Shown here: in pieces, positions 10,042 through 20,547 of the stretch
Layout: every line of letters begins with the position of its first letter
Position numbering within the stretch: position 1 is the stretch's first letter
Source: Deltaproteobacteria bacterium
Lineage (GTDB): Bacteria > Myxococcota_A > Polyangia > Haliangiales > JADYYK01
Direction of reading: 5' to 3'
Assembly (NCBI GenBank): GCA_020853705.1
Contig: JADYYK010000221.1
Span: 1 to 58,145, forward strand
DNA: 58,145 bases
The notes under the pieces: generated by a model
The model's input: only the letters and a program-made list of their open reading frames with translations
Told to the model about the DNA's origin: nothing
The model's database searches: none
Position numbers and translations under genes: made by a program

Positions 10042-11240
10042 CGCCGCTTGATGAGCATCAGGCTGATCAGGAACGAGGCGAACATGGTCTGCACGCCCAG
10101 CACCATCGCGGTCATGCCGATGACCACGCCGCGCACCGCCATCAGGCGGCCGTAGCCGTGGCTGGCCCAATCATAGATGATCTTGATCTCCAGCCCGAGC
10201 CCCGCCAGCAGCACCAGGCCGCCGACGATCAGGCCCTTCTCCAGCGACCAGAAGTTGGTCAGAAAGCGCAGCCACTTCTTGGGTTCGACGAAGCCGGCCC
10301 CCATCGAGAAGGTCTTGGCGAAGACGTCGAACAGCACCAGGTTGTAGCCCATGATGACCGACAGGGCGCCGAACAGCAGCACGTGGAAGTCCCAGGTGTG
10401 ACCGAACAGCGACCGGGGCCCCCCGGCGGTCAGGATCACCGCGGCCCCGCCCAGCAGGCACAGCAAGATCCCGGGCAGCTGGAACAGGTACGACGGCGAG
10501 TACATCAGCATGAAGCGCACGTGGCGCCAGGCGTCGCGCAGCCCCGACAGCTTGGACTCGCCGATGCGCGGGTAGTAGGTGATGGGCAGCTCGTGGATCT
10601 TGAGCTTGGCGCGCAGCGAGTTGACGACGATCTCGGACGCGAACTCCATCCCGGTCGTCTGCAGCCGCATGCGCTCGTAGGCCTCGCGCGTGAACGAGCG
10701 CATGCCGCAGTGCGAGTCCGAGATGCGCGTGTGGTAGAGCAGCTTCAGCATGCCGGACAGGATCGGGTTGCCGATCCAGCGGTGTGACCACGGCATCGCC
10801 CCGGGCAGGATCTTGCCCTTGAGGCGGGTGCCCATGACCATGTCGAAGCCGTCATCACGCAGCGGCTTGATGAAGTCGGCGATGGTCGAGAAGTCGTAGG
10901 TGTCGTCCGAGTCGCCCATGACCATGTACTTGCCGCGGGCCTCGGCGAAGCCGCGCAGGTAGGCCGAGCCATAGCCGCGCCGCGGCTCGTGGATGACCCG
11001 GGCCCCGGCGGCGGCCGCGATCTTGGCCGAGTCGTCGGTCGAACCGTTGTCGACCACGACGACCTCGCCGGCGACGCCCATGGCCGCGATGGCCTTCATG
11101 GCCTTCTCGACGCACTTGCCAACGCCCATGGCCTCGTTGAGGCACGGCATCACGACGGAGACGACGATCTCCTGCGCGTGGGGCGCAGGGGTGTGGGCGG
11201 CTTCGCCCTCGCTGGAGCTCACGGTGCCGACGATGTTCAT
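10038..11240 (-). CDS. Family 2 glycosyltransferase with C-terminal membrane domain
   Basis: The 400-residue product is a GT-A fold enzyme of the polyprenyl-phosphate sugar transferase (DPM1-like) type. The N-terminal catalytic domain shows SVVMPCLNEA, VVVDNGSTDDS and the metal-binding VMGDSDDTYDF. TRLKGKILPGAMPWSHRWIGN and SDSHCGMRSF are characteristic of this branch. From about residue 245 there are four hydrophobic helices, so it is membrane-bound and probably charges undecaprenyl phosphate. ATG at 11240 has AGG a few bases upstream; a TTG at 11261 is less likely. It is coupled to galE by a 4-base overlap. Confidence 0.88.
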   Translation of the reverse strand: MNIVGTVSSSEGEAAHTPAPHAQEIVVSVVMPCLNEAMGVGKCVEKAMKAIAAMGVAGEVVVVDNGSTDDSAKIAAAAGARVIHEPRRGYGSAYLRGFAEARGKYMVMGDSDDTYDFSTIADFIKPLRDDGFDMVMGTRLKGKILPGAMPWSHRWIGNPILSGMLKLLYHTRISDSHCGMRSFTREAYERMRLQTTGMEFASEIVVNSLRAKLKIHELPITYYPRIGESKLSGLRDAWRHVRFMLMYSPSYLFQLPGILLCLLGGAAVILTAGGPRSLFGHTWDFHVLLFGALSVIMGYNLVLFDVFAKTFSMGAGFVEPKKWLRFLTNFWSLEKGLIVGGLVLLAGLGLEIKIIYDWASHGYGRLMAVRGVVIGMTAMVLGVQTMFASFLISLMLIKRR

Positions 11241-11340
11241 CGATGCCCTACCTTCATCCAAGCCAATTCGATCCGGCCGCTGTTAACACACAAGGGGCGG
11301 TCCAGGGAAGAGTGCCATCGCACTTTGCCAGCAACACCCG

Positions 11341-11381
11341 AAAAGGACAGCGCCCCCGCACGCTGTTCCGTGCGGGGGCGC
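11341..11381 (-). terminator. Rho-independent terminator of the repeat-lipoprotein gene
   Basis: A perfect 13-bp stem (11350-11362 with 11369-11381) surrounds a six-base loop. On the minus strand it is followed by CTGTCCTTTT. It lies 24 bases past the stop of the 1716-residue gene. Confidence 0.85.
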
Positions 11382-11405
11382 CCCTACATCAGTGACCGGC
11401 TGAGA

Positions 11406-14400
11406 CTAGCCCGGAGGGGCCATCGAGCCGGCGCGGACCTGGACGCCGGCGGTCGACGAGTAGCGCAGGATCCAGCGATCACGCGCCCAGCTGATCGACG
11501 GACGCTCGCCGGGCACGTCGCTCGGCGCGTTGAACAGGTGGTTGGTGATGGTGCCCGAGGCGGGATGGTACAGGGCGACGCCGATGATCGAGTTGGCGCC
11601 GCTCTGGACGTCGTAGGCCACCGCGAACTCGGTGCCGTTGTAGGCGATCGCCGGCGGGTTGACATACTGGTCGGCCGGACGCAGCAGGACCTGCGTGATG
11701 AACTGGCAGGCCGGGCTGCTGTTCTGATCGTTCAGGAAGATCTCCTGGAGGATGAGGCCCGACGCATCCTGACGCGCCGTCACTGCGCGCGCGCCGCTCC
11801 AGACCGACGAGTAGAACGCGAAGTTGTTGTTCAGGGTCGCGGTGCCTCCGCCCGCCACGATCACGCCCTGCGCGTTCATGCGCAGACAGGTCAGACCGCC
11901 ACCGGTCTGGGTGTAGAGGCCCAGGAACGGCGTCGGCAGAGCGTTGAAGGTGAACGAGTTGCCGATGAAGTGCACGCTGGGCGACCGATCCGGGCTGGCG
12001 TCGGCGGTGGTCACCAGCTGCGGGGCCGAGGCCGCACCACCAGCGTACGGCACTCGCGTGAAGAACAGGTTGTCGTTGGCGCCACGGTACAGCACACCGT
12101 ACTGGCTGTTGGTCGGGTCGTTGGTGACGGAGAACTCCTTGTTGCCGGTGCCGAAGCTCGAGGTGTTGGTCGCGACCAGCGCAGGCGACATCTCGGTGTA
12201 GCGGATGCCAGTACCATCCGCGGCGAAGACGCCGTAGTTGGTACCGTTGAAGTCGACCACCTGGGTCGTGGCGTCCGGCCCGGCGTCGCCGATCGAGGCC
12301 GGATTGGCCGTGAAGCCGTTCAGGTCACGATTGTCGGAGGCGACCGAGTACACCCCGGCACCGTTGTGACCGGTGACGAGGAAGTTGTCGAAGCCGAAGG
12401 TCGCGTTGGCGCGCTCGGTGAACTCGGTGCCACCGAACAGGCCCGGGTAGACCTGGGAGGCCAGCACGGTGATCTGGCGATCGATGGCCCTGACCGCCGC
12501 TGTACCGGTGACGTCCGGGAAGGTCCCCGCGGGCGCATCGGTGGACTCGGCGATCAGCAGGTTGACGTCGCCGAGCTGGGTGAGGAAGTCGCTGTCCAGC
12601 ACACCGCGGAAGGTCACCGTCTGCGGAGTGCTGAAGTTGGCCGTGGTGAAGGCCAGCGTGGTCGAGCTGGTGATGGTGATGTGGTCACTCAGCGGAGACT
12701 GGATGCTGACCAGCACGTTGTCGTTCGCGCCCCCCCGCGGCGGGTGCCCCAGCGCAACGGTGAAGCTGCCATCGGGACCACCCTCCTGGACGGAGTTGAC
12801 GAACGGCAGCGCGGGCGACTGACCGACGATGATGGTCTGACGGTCATCGTCGATCACCGACAGCGGCACCGTGATGGTGGCGGTGCCCTCCGGGGGCGAG
12901 GTGCCCTGGAGCGAGGTCACGGTCAGGGTGACGAAGCCAGCCTCGTTGTCGAGGTCGAGATCGGCCAGGCCGGTGATGGTGAAGGCCTGGTCGGTGGCGT
13001 AGTTGGCGGCCGTGAAGGTCAGCGGGCCAGACACCGAGGCCTCGCCGACGCCACCGCCGGTGATGGTCGCGGTGACCTCGAGATCGACGGTGGGCGAGAA
13101 CGCCAGGTGCATGTTCAGCGGCGCGGTGCCCTCCTCGTCGACGGTGACGCCCGCGGGCACCACGAAGCCCTGGTCGTCGTCATCGAGCACGATGACGTTG
13201 TAGACCGAGTCGGTCATCACGCCGGTGGCGCTCAGGGTGATGTCGATGTCCTCGTTGCGGACGTCCTCGTCGGACACGCTGGTGACGATGACCGGCTGGC
13301 CGACCATGTAGTTGCTGGAGTCGAAGGTCAGCGTGGCGGGCGACACCGTGACCTTGGTGTCGTCCTCGGAGACCAGATTGACGGTCAGGGAGCCCGACGG
13401 ATCCTGCTGCAGAGTCACGTTGAAGGTCTCCGAATCCGGGGCCTCGACCAGCGTCGTGGAGTTGCTGGGGCTGAGGAGAATGGCCTGGGCGTCGTCGTCG
13501 GTGACGCGGATGGTGACGTCCACCGGGGGCGTGGGCGCGATGCTCGAGCTGATGGTCGCGGTCACGGTCTCACCCAGGACGTCGGCGTCCTGTTCACCCG
13601 TCACGATGACGGTCTGCGGCGTGGAGTAGTTGCCCGCGTCGAACGACAGCGGCGGGGTCATCGCCGCCACGGTGGCGGCCAGGGCATCGCTGGTAGCCAG
13701 GCTCAGCACCTCGGTGCCGAGGGCGAGCGGCTCGAACGCCATGCGCACCGTGAACGGCGAGGTCGCGCCCTCGCCGACCGCGACCGTGGAGGCCGAGGTC
13801 ACGATGGCCTGGACGTCGTCCTCGATGGCGTCGATCGACAACGTCTTGACGGCCGAGAAGATGGCCGAGGCGCACGCGGCCTCGCACAGGCCGATGGTCA
13901 CCGTGGTGTCCGCGGGCTGGTCGAGGTTGTTGTCGGTCGGCGTGGTCAGCGTCAGCACCTGGGGGATCAGGTAGTTCGTGGTCGTGAACAGCAGGTCGAC
14001 CATCGACTGACCGTTGATCAGGATCGACGGGTTGTTCGAGCGCACGCGCACACCCTTGGTGCCTTCGGGCTGGAACTGCAGGCGGATCGAGATCTGGTTC
14101 CCGGTGGTGCCGTCCTCGCGGATCGGCATGCCGACGCCCGGGCAGACCAGCGGGGTGGTCGAGGCGCACACGAACTGCGGCGGCGTGACCACGAGATCCT
14201 GCAGGTCGTCCTCCTGCACGCGGACCGGGACGGTGACCGTCGGCGCGACCGGCGAGGACACCAGGATGTCGACGAACTCGTCGGTCAGGTTCGGGTCCGA
14301 CAGGCCACGGACAGTGACGGTCTGGGGCACCGCGTAGTTGGTGGTGTTGAACTCCAGCGTGGTGCCCAGGGCGGTCGAGATCGACAGCACGTTCGAGGTC

Positions 14401-16556
14401 GAGGCCGCCAGGCTCACGATCACGTTGCTCTCCGGCTGCGCGCTCAGCGCGACCGTGAAGGTGCGGCCGGTGGGATCCTCCTCGAGGACGATGATCGGGG
14501 GCGCGGGGGGCGACTGCGACGACAGCGTCACGAGGTGGCGCTGGGTGTCGTCGTCATTCACGGTGACATTGACGACGGTGTCGGGGTTGATGCCGGGGGC
14601 CGTCAGCGTCACGGTGGCCGTGAAGCCGATGGCGTCGAGGTCGTCAGCCACGGTCAGGGTGACCGGCTGCGGGGTGGCGAAGTTCGCCGGGGTGAAGAGC
14701 AGCGTGCTGGTGGTCGGGCCGCCCGTGGTCGCCGACAGGCGGGTCGGGTTGCTCGACACGACGGTGACGGTGGTGTCCGCCGAGGGCGCGAAGTTCAGGC
14801 TGACCTGGACGGTGCCCGGCGCCATGCCCTCGGTCAGGGTCAGACCGGTCGGGTTGGCCAGGATGCCCTGGCGGTCGTTGTCCATCACGTTGATGGTGAC
14901 GTCGACCGGTGTCACCACGGCGGTGGAGGCCACGGTGATGCGCGCCGTGTTGTCCGTCAGATCGGTGTCGTCGGTGCCCGAGACGGTGACCGTCTGCGGC
15001 ATGGCGAAGTTCGCCGGCGTGAAGGTCAGCGAAGCCGGCAGCGCGGTGGCCACGGCGGCGGCGCTGGTCGCCGTCGTCACGGTGACGTCGGCGGCGGGCT
15101 GGAAGCCCAGGCGCACAGTGAAGGTCGAGGTCGCGCCCTCGACCACGCCGAGGGTGGTCGGGGTGACGACCAGGGTCTGCAGGTCGTTGTCGGTGACGCC
15201 CACCGGGATGGTGACGCTGGGGGCGTTACCCGCCGAAGACAGCAGCAGGGTGACCGACTCGTTGGCCAGGTCGGCGTCATCGATGCCGTTGACGGTGACG
15301 GTCTGGTCGGTCGCGAAGTTGGCGGCGTTGAAGGTCAGCGAGGTCGGGGTGGTGGTCGCCTTCATGGTGTTCGACGAGGCGATCAGGACCGAGATGGTCG
15401 AGGCCGGGTTGAACGCCAGGTGCACCGCGAAGGTGGTCGAGCCATCCTCCAGGACCGACAGCGAGGTCGGGTTGACCACGATGCGCTGGCTGTCGTCGTC
15501 GGTCACGTTGACGGTGACGCTGCGCGGATCGAGGCCGGCCGAGGTGACGTTGATGGTGGTCATCTCGGGCTGCGTGTTGTCGTCGCTGACCGCGAGGACG
15601 GACACCGTCTGCGGGGTGGCGAAGTTGGCCGAGGTGAAGGTCAGCGTCGAGCTACCCATGATGGTCGCGGCCATGGTGTTGGCCGAGGCCAGGTTCACGG
15701 TCACGTTGCTGCTCGGCATCTGGTTCAGGCGCACCGTGAAGGTGCCCGGGGTGGTGCTGCCCTCGGCGACCGTGATGGCGCTGGGCGCGATGGCGATGCC
15801 CTGGACGTCCTTGTCGGCGATCAGGACCGGCACGCTGGCCATCGGCATCGCGGTGCCGACCGTGGCGCTGAAGGTCACGTTCACGGTGTCGCTGACGATG
15901 TCGGCGTCAGCGAGCGGCGTGACCGTCACGGCCTGGCTGGTGCCGAAGTTGGCCGAGTCGAAGGTCAGGGTCGCGGGCGACACCGTCAGCTTGCCCGTCA
16001 TGGCCGAGGCGACGTTGACCGTCACCGCCGCCGCCGGTGCGTTGCTGAGGCGTACGTTGATGGTACCGGTGTTGGTGCCTGGAGTGGACGGCTCCTGCAC
16101 CGTCAGCGTCGTCGGCGACGTGATGATGGTGAGCTGGTCGTCGTCGGTCACGTCGACGCGCACGTTCACGGTGTCGAGACCGCTCGAGGTCAGGCCCACC
16201 AGCACGGTGTCGTTGTTGGTGTCGAGATCGTTGACGCCCTGCACGACGACCGCCTGCGCGGTGCTGAAGTCGTTGGCGGTGAAGGTCAGGGTGCTCGGGT
16301 TCGCCGTGACGATGGTGCGGTCAGCCGAGCTGACGTTGATGGTCACGGGCCCCTCGGTGGGCGCGCGACTGAGGGTCACCATGAAGGTCGCCTGTGCGCC
16401 CTCATTGACGGCGACGGTGGTCGGCGCCGCCACGATGGTCAGCTTTGGTGGCTGCACCATGCTGTCGGGCGTGTCATCGCCACTGTCATTGTCACCGCAG
16501 CCGAAGAACGCCCCTGAACAAGCAGCAACGAGAACGCCAAGCCAGATTTTGCGCAC
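11406..16556 (-). CDS. Giant lipoprotein with about twelve Calx-beta/cadherin-like repeats
   Basis: The 1716-residue product starts at GTG 16556, which has GGAGG 8 bases upstream. The signal peptide ends in a lipobox (GAFFGC, Cys20). A short Asp/Ser/Gly linker follows, then about twelve beta-sandwich repeats of roughly 105 residues. The typical repeat has TVxEG near its start, SLTFTxANFxxPQTVTV in the middle and a DDDxQ end. The acidic ends probably bind calcium, as in Calx-beta and cadherin-like repeats. The last 380 residues or so are a different, non-repetitive domain, possibly a propeller-like ligand-binding region. It is most likely a long surface or periplasmic stalk. No catalytic motif was seen. 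Confidence 0.85.
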   Translation of the reverse strand: MRKIWLGVLVAACSGAFFGCGDNDSGDDTPDSMVQPPKLTIVAAPTTVAVNEGAQATFMVTLSRAPTEGPVTINVSSADRTIVTANPSTLTFTANDFSTAQAVVVQGVNDLDTNNDTVLVGLTSSGLDTVNVRVDVTDDDQLTIITSPTTLTVQEPSTPGTNTGTINVRLSNAPAAAVTVNVASAMTGKLTVSPATLTFDSANFGTSQAVTVTPLADADIVSDTVNVTFSATVGTAMPMASVPVLIADKDVQGIAIAPSAITVAEGSTTPGTFTVRLNQMPSSNVTVNLASANTMAATIMGSSTLTFTSANFATPQTVSVLAVSDDNTQPEMTTINVTSAGLDPRSVTVNVTDDDSQRIVVNPTSLSVLEDGSTTFAVHLAFNPASTISVLIASSNTMKATTTPTSLTFNAANFATDQTVTVNGIDDADLANESVTLLLSSAGNAPSVTIPVGVTDNDLQTLVVTPTTLGVVEGATSTFTVRLGFQPAADVTVTTATSAAAVATALPASLTFTPANFAMPQTVTVSGTDDTDLTDNTARITVASTAVVTPVDVTINVMDNDRQGILANPTGLTLTEGMAPGTVQVSLNFAPSADTTVTVVSSNPTRLSATTGGPTTSTLLFTPANFATPQPVTLTVADDLDAIGFTATVTLTAPGINPDTVVNVTVNDDDTQRHLVTLSSQSPPAPPIIVLEEDPTGRTFTVALSAQPESNVIVSLAASTSNVLSISTALGTTLEFNTTNYAVPQTVTVRGLSDPNLTDEFVDILVSSPVAPTVTVPVRVQEDDLQDLVVTPPQFVCASTTPLVCPGVGMPIREDGTTGNQISIRLQFQPEGTKGVRVRSNNPSILINGQSMVDLLFTTTNYLIPQVLTLTTPTDNNLDQPADTTVTIGLCEAACASAIFSAVKTLSIDAIEDDVQAIVTSASTVAVGEGATSPFTVRMAFEPLALGTEVLSLATSDALAATVAAMTPPLSFDAGNYSTPQTVIVTGEQDADVLGETVTATISSSIAPTPPVDVTIRVTDDDAQAILLSPSNSTTLVEAPDSETFNVTLQQDPSGSLTVNLVSEDDTKVTVSPATLTFDSSNYMVGQPVIVTSVSDEDVRNEDIDITLSATGVMTDSVYNVIVLDDDDQGFVVPAGVTVDEEGTAPLNMHLAFSPTVDLEVTATITGGGVGEASVSGPLTFTAANYATDQAFTITGLADLDLDNEAGFVTLTVTSLQGTSPPEGTATITVPLSVIDDDRQTIIVGQSPALPFVNSVQEGGPDGSFTVALGHPPRGGANDNVLVSIQSPLSDHITITSSTTLAFTTANFSTPQTVTFRGVLDSDFLTQLGDVNLLIAESTDAPAGTFPDVTGTAAVRAIDRQITVLASQVYPGLFGGTEFTERANATFGFDNFLVTGHNGAGVYSVASDNRDLNGFTANPASIGDAGPDATTQVVDFNGTNYGVFAADGTGIRYTEMSPALVATNTSSFGTGNKEFSVTNDPTNSQYGVLYRGANDNLFFTRVPYAGGAASAPQLVTTADASPDRSPSVHFIGNSFTFNALPTPFLGLYTQTGGGLTCLRMNAQGVIVAGGGTATLNNNFAFYSSVWSGARAVTARQDASGLILQEIFLNDQNSSPACQFITQVLLRPADQYVNPPAIAYNGTEFAVAYDVQSGANSIIGVALYHPASGTITNHLFNAPSDVPGERPSISWARDRWILRYSSTAGVQVRAGSMAPPG
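12467..16445 (-). repeat. Coding tandem repeats (about 12 units of about 310 bp)
   Basis: Counting the end motifs in order (DDDQ, DKDVQ, DDDSQ, DNDLQ, DNDRQ, DDDTQ, EDDLQ, EDDVQ, DDDAQ, DDDDQ, DDDRQ, IDRQ) gives twelve units. They are diverged from one another, so the array looks old and not recently expanded. Confidence 0.75.
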
Positions 16557-16787
16557 GTCATCAACCTCCGTCGACCGTTAAGCCTCGAACGATGCTGTTC
16601 GAGACCGCGGGAAAAGCCCCCGGGCTACTTTTTCCACAGATCCGAAAGAAAGGGAAGTGTGTTTGCGCACGTTCCTGTCCATGACAGTTCCGCCGCGTTG
16701 ACGCTGCTCGCCGGGGCGTCGTAAGGTGGCGGGTGCACGTTCACCGAGTCGCCGGCGATAGCTCTGAACCGGGCGGAAGGGTCGATA

Positions 16788-17447
16788 ATGAGGCGTATCT
16801 CCACACTCTGCGTCAGCATCGTGTTCACCACCATCATGTGTGCTGCGGCGTTTGCGCAGCCCGCACCTTCACCTTCACCAGGTGAAGACCCAGGGGTCGC
16901 GTCCAAGCGCCTCTACGCCGCCGGCATCGAGGCCTACAACCTCGGTGAGTTCTCCAAGGCGGCCGATCTGTTCAAGCAGGCGTACAAGACCAAGGCCGAC
17001 CCGGTCTTTCTCTTCAACGTCGCCCAGTCGCTGCGCCTCGACAAGAAGCCCGGCGAGGCGGCGGTGTTCTACCGGTCGTTCCTGCGCAACATGCCGCAGG
17101 CGCCCAACAAGCTCGAGGTCGAGCAGCAGATCAAGGACATGGACGCCGCGCAGGCGGTGCTCGACGCCGAGGCCAAGAAGAAGGCCGAGGAGGAGGAGCG
17201 CCGCCGGATCGAGGAGGAGGAGCGGCGCAAGAAGATCCCCGACCCGTCGGACGTCAACGTGCCCCCTGGCGGCGACCAGCTGCCCCCCGGCGATGGCCCC
17301 AAGCCGATCTACAAGAAGTGGTGGTTCTGGACCGCGATCGGAGCAGTGGCGGTCGGGGCCACAGTTGCGGTAGTTGTACTCGCGGGCGGCAGCGAAGAGG
17401 TGTCGCCTCCCGGTTCAGACCTCGGAAACACAGTGGTGTTTAGATGA
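16788..17447 (+). CDS. Exported TPR protein with C-terminal membrane anchor
   Basis: The 219-residue product has an N-terminal signal peptide ending near CAAAFAQ. TPR-type helices cover residues about 40-110 (YAAGIEAYNLGEFSKAADLF, FLFNVAQSLRLDKKPGEAAV). A highly charged coiled-coil stretch rich in Glu, Lys and Arg follows, then a Pro/Gly linker and one transmembrane helix (WWFWTAIGAVAVGATVAVVV) near the end. This architecture recurs in myxobacterial genomes without an assigned function. The ATG follows GGAAGGG. Its stop overlaps the next gene as ATGA, so the two proteins probably work together at the envelope. Confidence 0.75.
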   Translation: MRRISTLCVSIVFTTIMCAAAFAQPAPSPSPGEDPGVASKRLYAAGIEAYNLGEFSKAADLFKQAYKTKADPVFLFNVAQSLRLDKKPGEAAVFYRSFLRNMPQAPNKLEVEQQIKDMDAAQAVLDAEAKKKAEEEERRRIEEEERRKKIPDPSDVNVPPGGDQLPPGDGPKPIYKKWWFWTAIGAVAVGATVAVVVLAGGSEEVSPPGSDLGNTVVFR

Positions 17448-18538
17448 TGAAGCTTCGTTCTGCTGGATTTGTGCTCGCGGCTGCGAGCGTGCTCGCCGCG
17501 ACGACCGTGACGAGCTGTGGTGGCGCGGACGAGAAGACGTTCGTGCTGATCACGCTCAAGAAGGGCAACCTGACCGACCTCATGGCGGTCAAGTCGGTCA
17601 CCTTCGATCTCATGCTCGACACCGTGACCCAGCCGCAGTTCGAGATCCTGACGCCCAACGGGCTGCCCGCGGAGATGACCACGGCCTCGCTCGAGATCGT
17701 CAAGGGCGCCGGCCTGCTCGAGGTCAAGGCGGTCGCGCGCATGGCGGGCGGTGGCGCCATCTCGATGGGCACCAGCTACGTCAACCCGGTGGTGCGCGAC
17801 AAGACCAACAACGTCACCGTCGAGTTCGGCATCACCGAGCCGCGGCCCAACACCGCCGACGGCTCTGTCGACCTGGCCATGTTCGTGTCCAGTGTCAGCG
17901 GCACCCACGACTTCGGCACCGTGGTGCTCAACAAGATGAGCATGCCGACCCGGATCACGATCCGCAACACCGGCAGCGCCAAGTCGGGCCCCATCACCAC
18001 CTCGGCGCTGAGCGGCAGCAACCCCGCCGCCTTCGCCATCGTGGGCAACGACTGCCGCTCGAAGGACATGGGCCTGGCCATCAGCGAGAGCTGCACCGTC
18101 ACCGTGCAGGCCAACCCGGCCGGCACCGCGGGTCAGGCCATCGCAGATCTGCGCGTGGTCGCGGCGAGCGGCGCCACTGTCAACGTCCCGCTGCAGGTCA
18201 CCGGCGCGGCCACCAGCATGGTCACCGGCGCGCCCGACGACCATGACTTCGGCAACACCACCAACGCCGGTGGCATGTCGGCGCCCCGGACCTTCACCTT
18301 CACCAATGCGGGCGGCGCCACCTCGGCGCCCACTGTCACCCTGACGGGCACCGACGCTGGCAGCTTCATGATCACCGGCGTCAACACCTGCGCCGGCAAC
18401 CCCATCGCGGCCGCCGGCACCTGCACCGTCGACGTGCTGTTCAAGCCGACCACGCCGGGCCGTCAGATCCAGGCCCAGCTGACGCTGGCCGCGGGCACCA
18501 CGGTGACCGCCGTCAGCATGGGCGGAACCGTCCCGTAG
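17444..18538 (+). CDS. Choice-of-anchor/HYDIN-like lipoprotein
   Basis: The 364-residue product has a lipoprotein signal ending AATTVTSC. After a beta-rich N-terminal domain there are two Ig-like modules of the choice-of-anchor D/ASPM-SPD2-Hydin type. Each carries HDFG...TNxG or TIRNTGS, then C...C...CTV, and closes with a beta strand. The two modules span about residues 150-255 and 260-364. Such domains act in protein-protein or surface contacts. It overlaps the TPR gene by 4 bases, and a strong terminator follows. Confidence 0.75.
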   Translation: MMKLRSAGFVLAAASVLAATTVTSCGGADEKTFVLITLKKGNLTDLMAVKSVTFDLMLDTVTQPQFEILTPNGLPAEMTTASLEIVKGAGLLEVKAVARMAGGGAISMGTSYVNPVVRDKTNNVTVEFGITEPRPNTADGSVDLAMFVSSVSGTHDFGTVVLNKMSMPTRITIRNTGSAKSGPITTSALSGSNPAAFAIVGNDCRSKDMGLAISESCTVTVQANPAGTAGQAIADLRVVAASGATVNVPLQVTGAATSMVTGAPDDHDFGNTTNAGGMSAPRTFTFTNAGGATSAPTVTLTGTDAGSFMITGVNTCAGNPIAAAGTCTVDVLFKPTTPGRQIQAQLTLAAGTTVTAVSMGGTVP

Positions 18539-18571
18539 TCAGTCGTCCTCCTCCCACCCCCGAAACGAACT

Positions 18572-18604
18572 CGAGGCCCCCAGCGATGGGGGCCTCGGCG
18601 TTTT
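18572..18604 (+). terminator. Rho-independent terminator of the TPR/HYDIN-like unit
   Basis: An 11-bp perfect stem (18572-18582 with 18587-18597) has a four-base loop GCGA and is followed by GGCGTTTT. It lies 33 bases past the stop at 18538. Confidence 0.85.
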
Positions 18605-18605
18605 C

Positions 18606-18631
18606 AGCCCCCTCGAAGCCCAGCTTCGAGG
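18606..18631 (-). terminator. Hairpin after the PEGA kinase gene
   Basis: CCTCGAAGC (18611-18619) pairs with GCTTCGAGG (18623-18631) around CCA, just past the kinase stop. The left arm carries AGCCCCCTCGAA, also present in the hairpin at 47288. There is no T-run on the minus strand. Confidence 0.5.
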
Positions 18632-18643
18632 AGCGCTGTTCCG

Positions 18644-20389
<1,746 letters not shown>

Positions 20390-20455
20390 ATGGATTACTC
20401 CCCCTGACTGGCCGAGGTGGTCGTCAGGCAGACGGACAAACGCAACGTGGCTAAC

Positions 20456-20484
20456 AGCCTAGCATACGAGAGCACCTGGTCCAA
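20456..20484 (-). promoter_or_regulatory. Candidate promoter of the PEGA kinase gene
   Basis: On the minus strand TTGGAC (20479-20484) and TAGGCT (20456-20461) are 17 bases apart, about 67 bases before the ATG at 20389. It sits in the 158-base gap after the diguanylate cyclase gene, which otherwise shows nothing. Confidence 0.35.
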
Positions 20485-20547
20485 GGGTACAGAGCGCGGG
20501 CCACATATCAGGAACACGCGCGAAACAGGCTGGAATCTCGACACTTT

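Noticed and set aside
12467..16445. Possible CRISPR or satellite array
   Set aside because: The roughly 310-bp units are in-frame protein repeats with diverged sequence, not short identical repeats with spacers.
10989..16517. 1842-codon open frame on the plus strand
   Set aside because: It is antisense to the repeat lipoprotein, has no recognisable domain, and is a low-complexity Gly/Arg/His/Asp translation typical of a GC-rich shadow. The minus-strand gene has a signal peptide, ribosome site and terminator.
16610..16650. AGCCC/GGGCT stem followed by T-run on the plus strand
   Set aside because: No plus-strand gene ends before it, and the stem is short, so I did not call a terminator.
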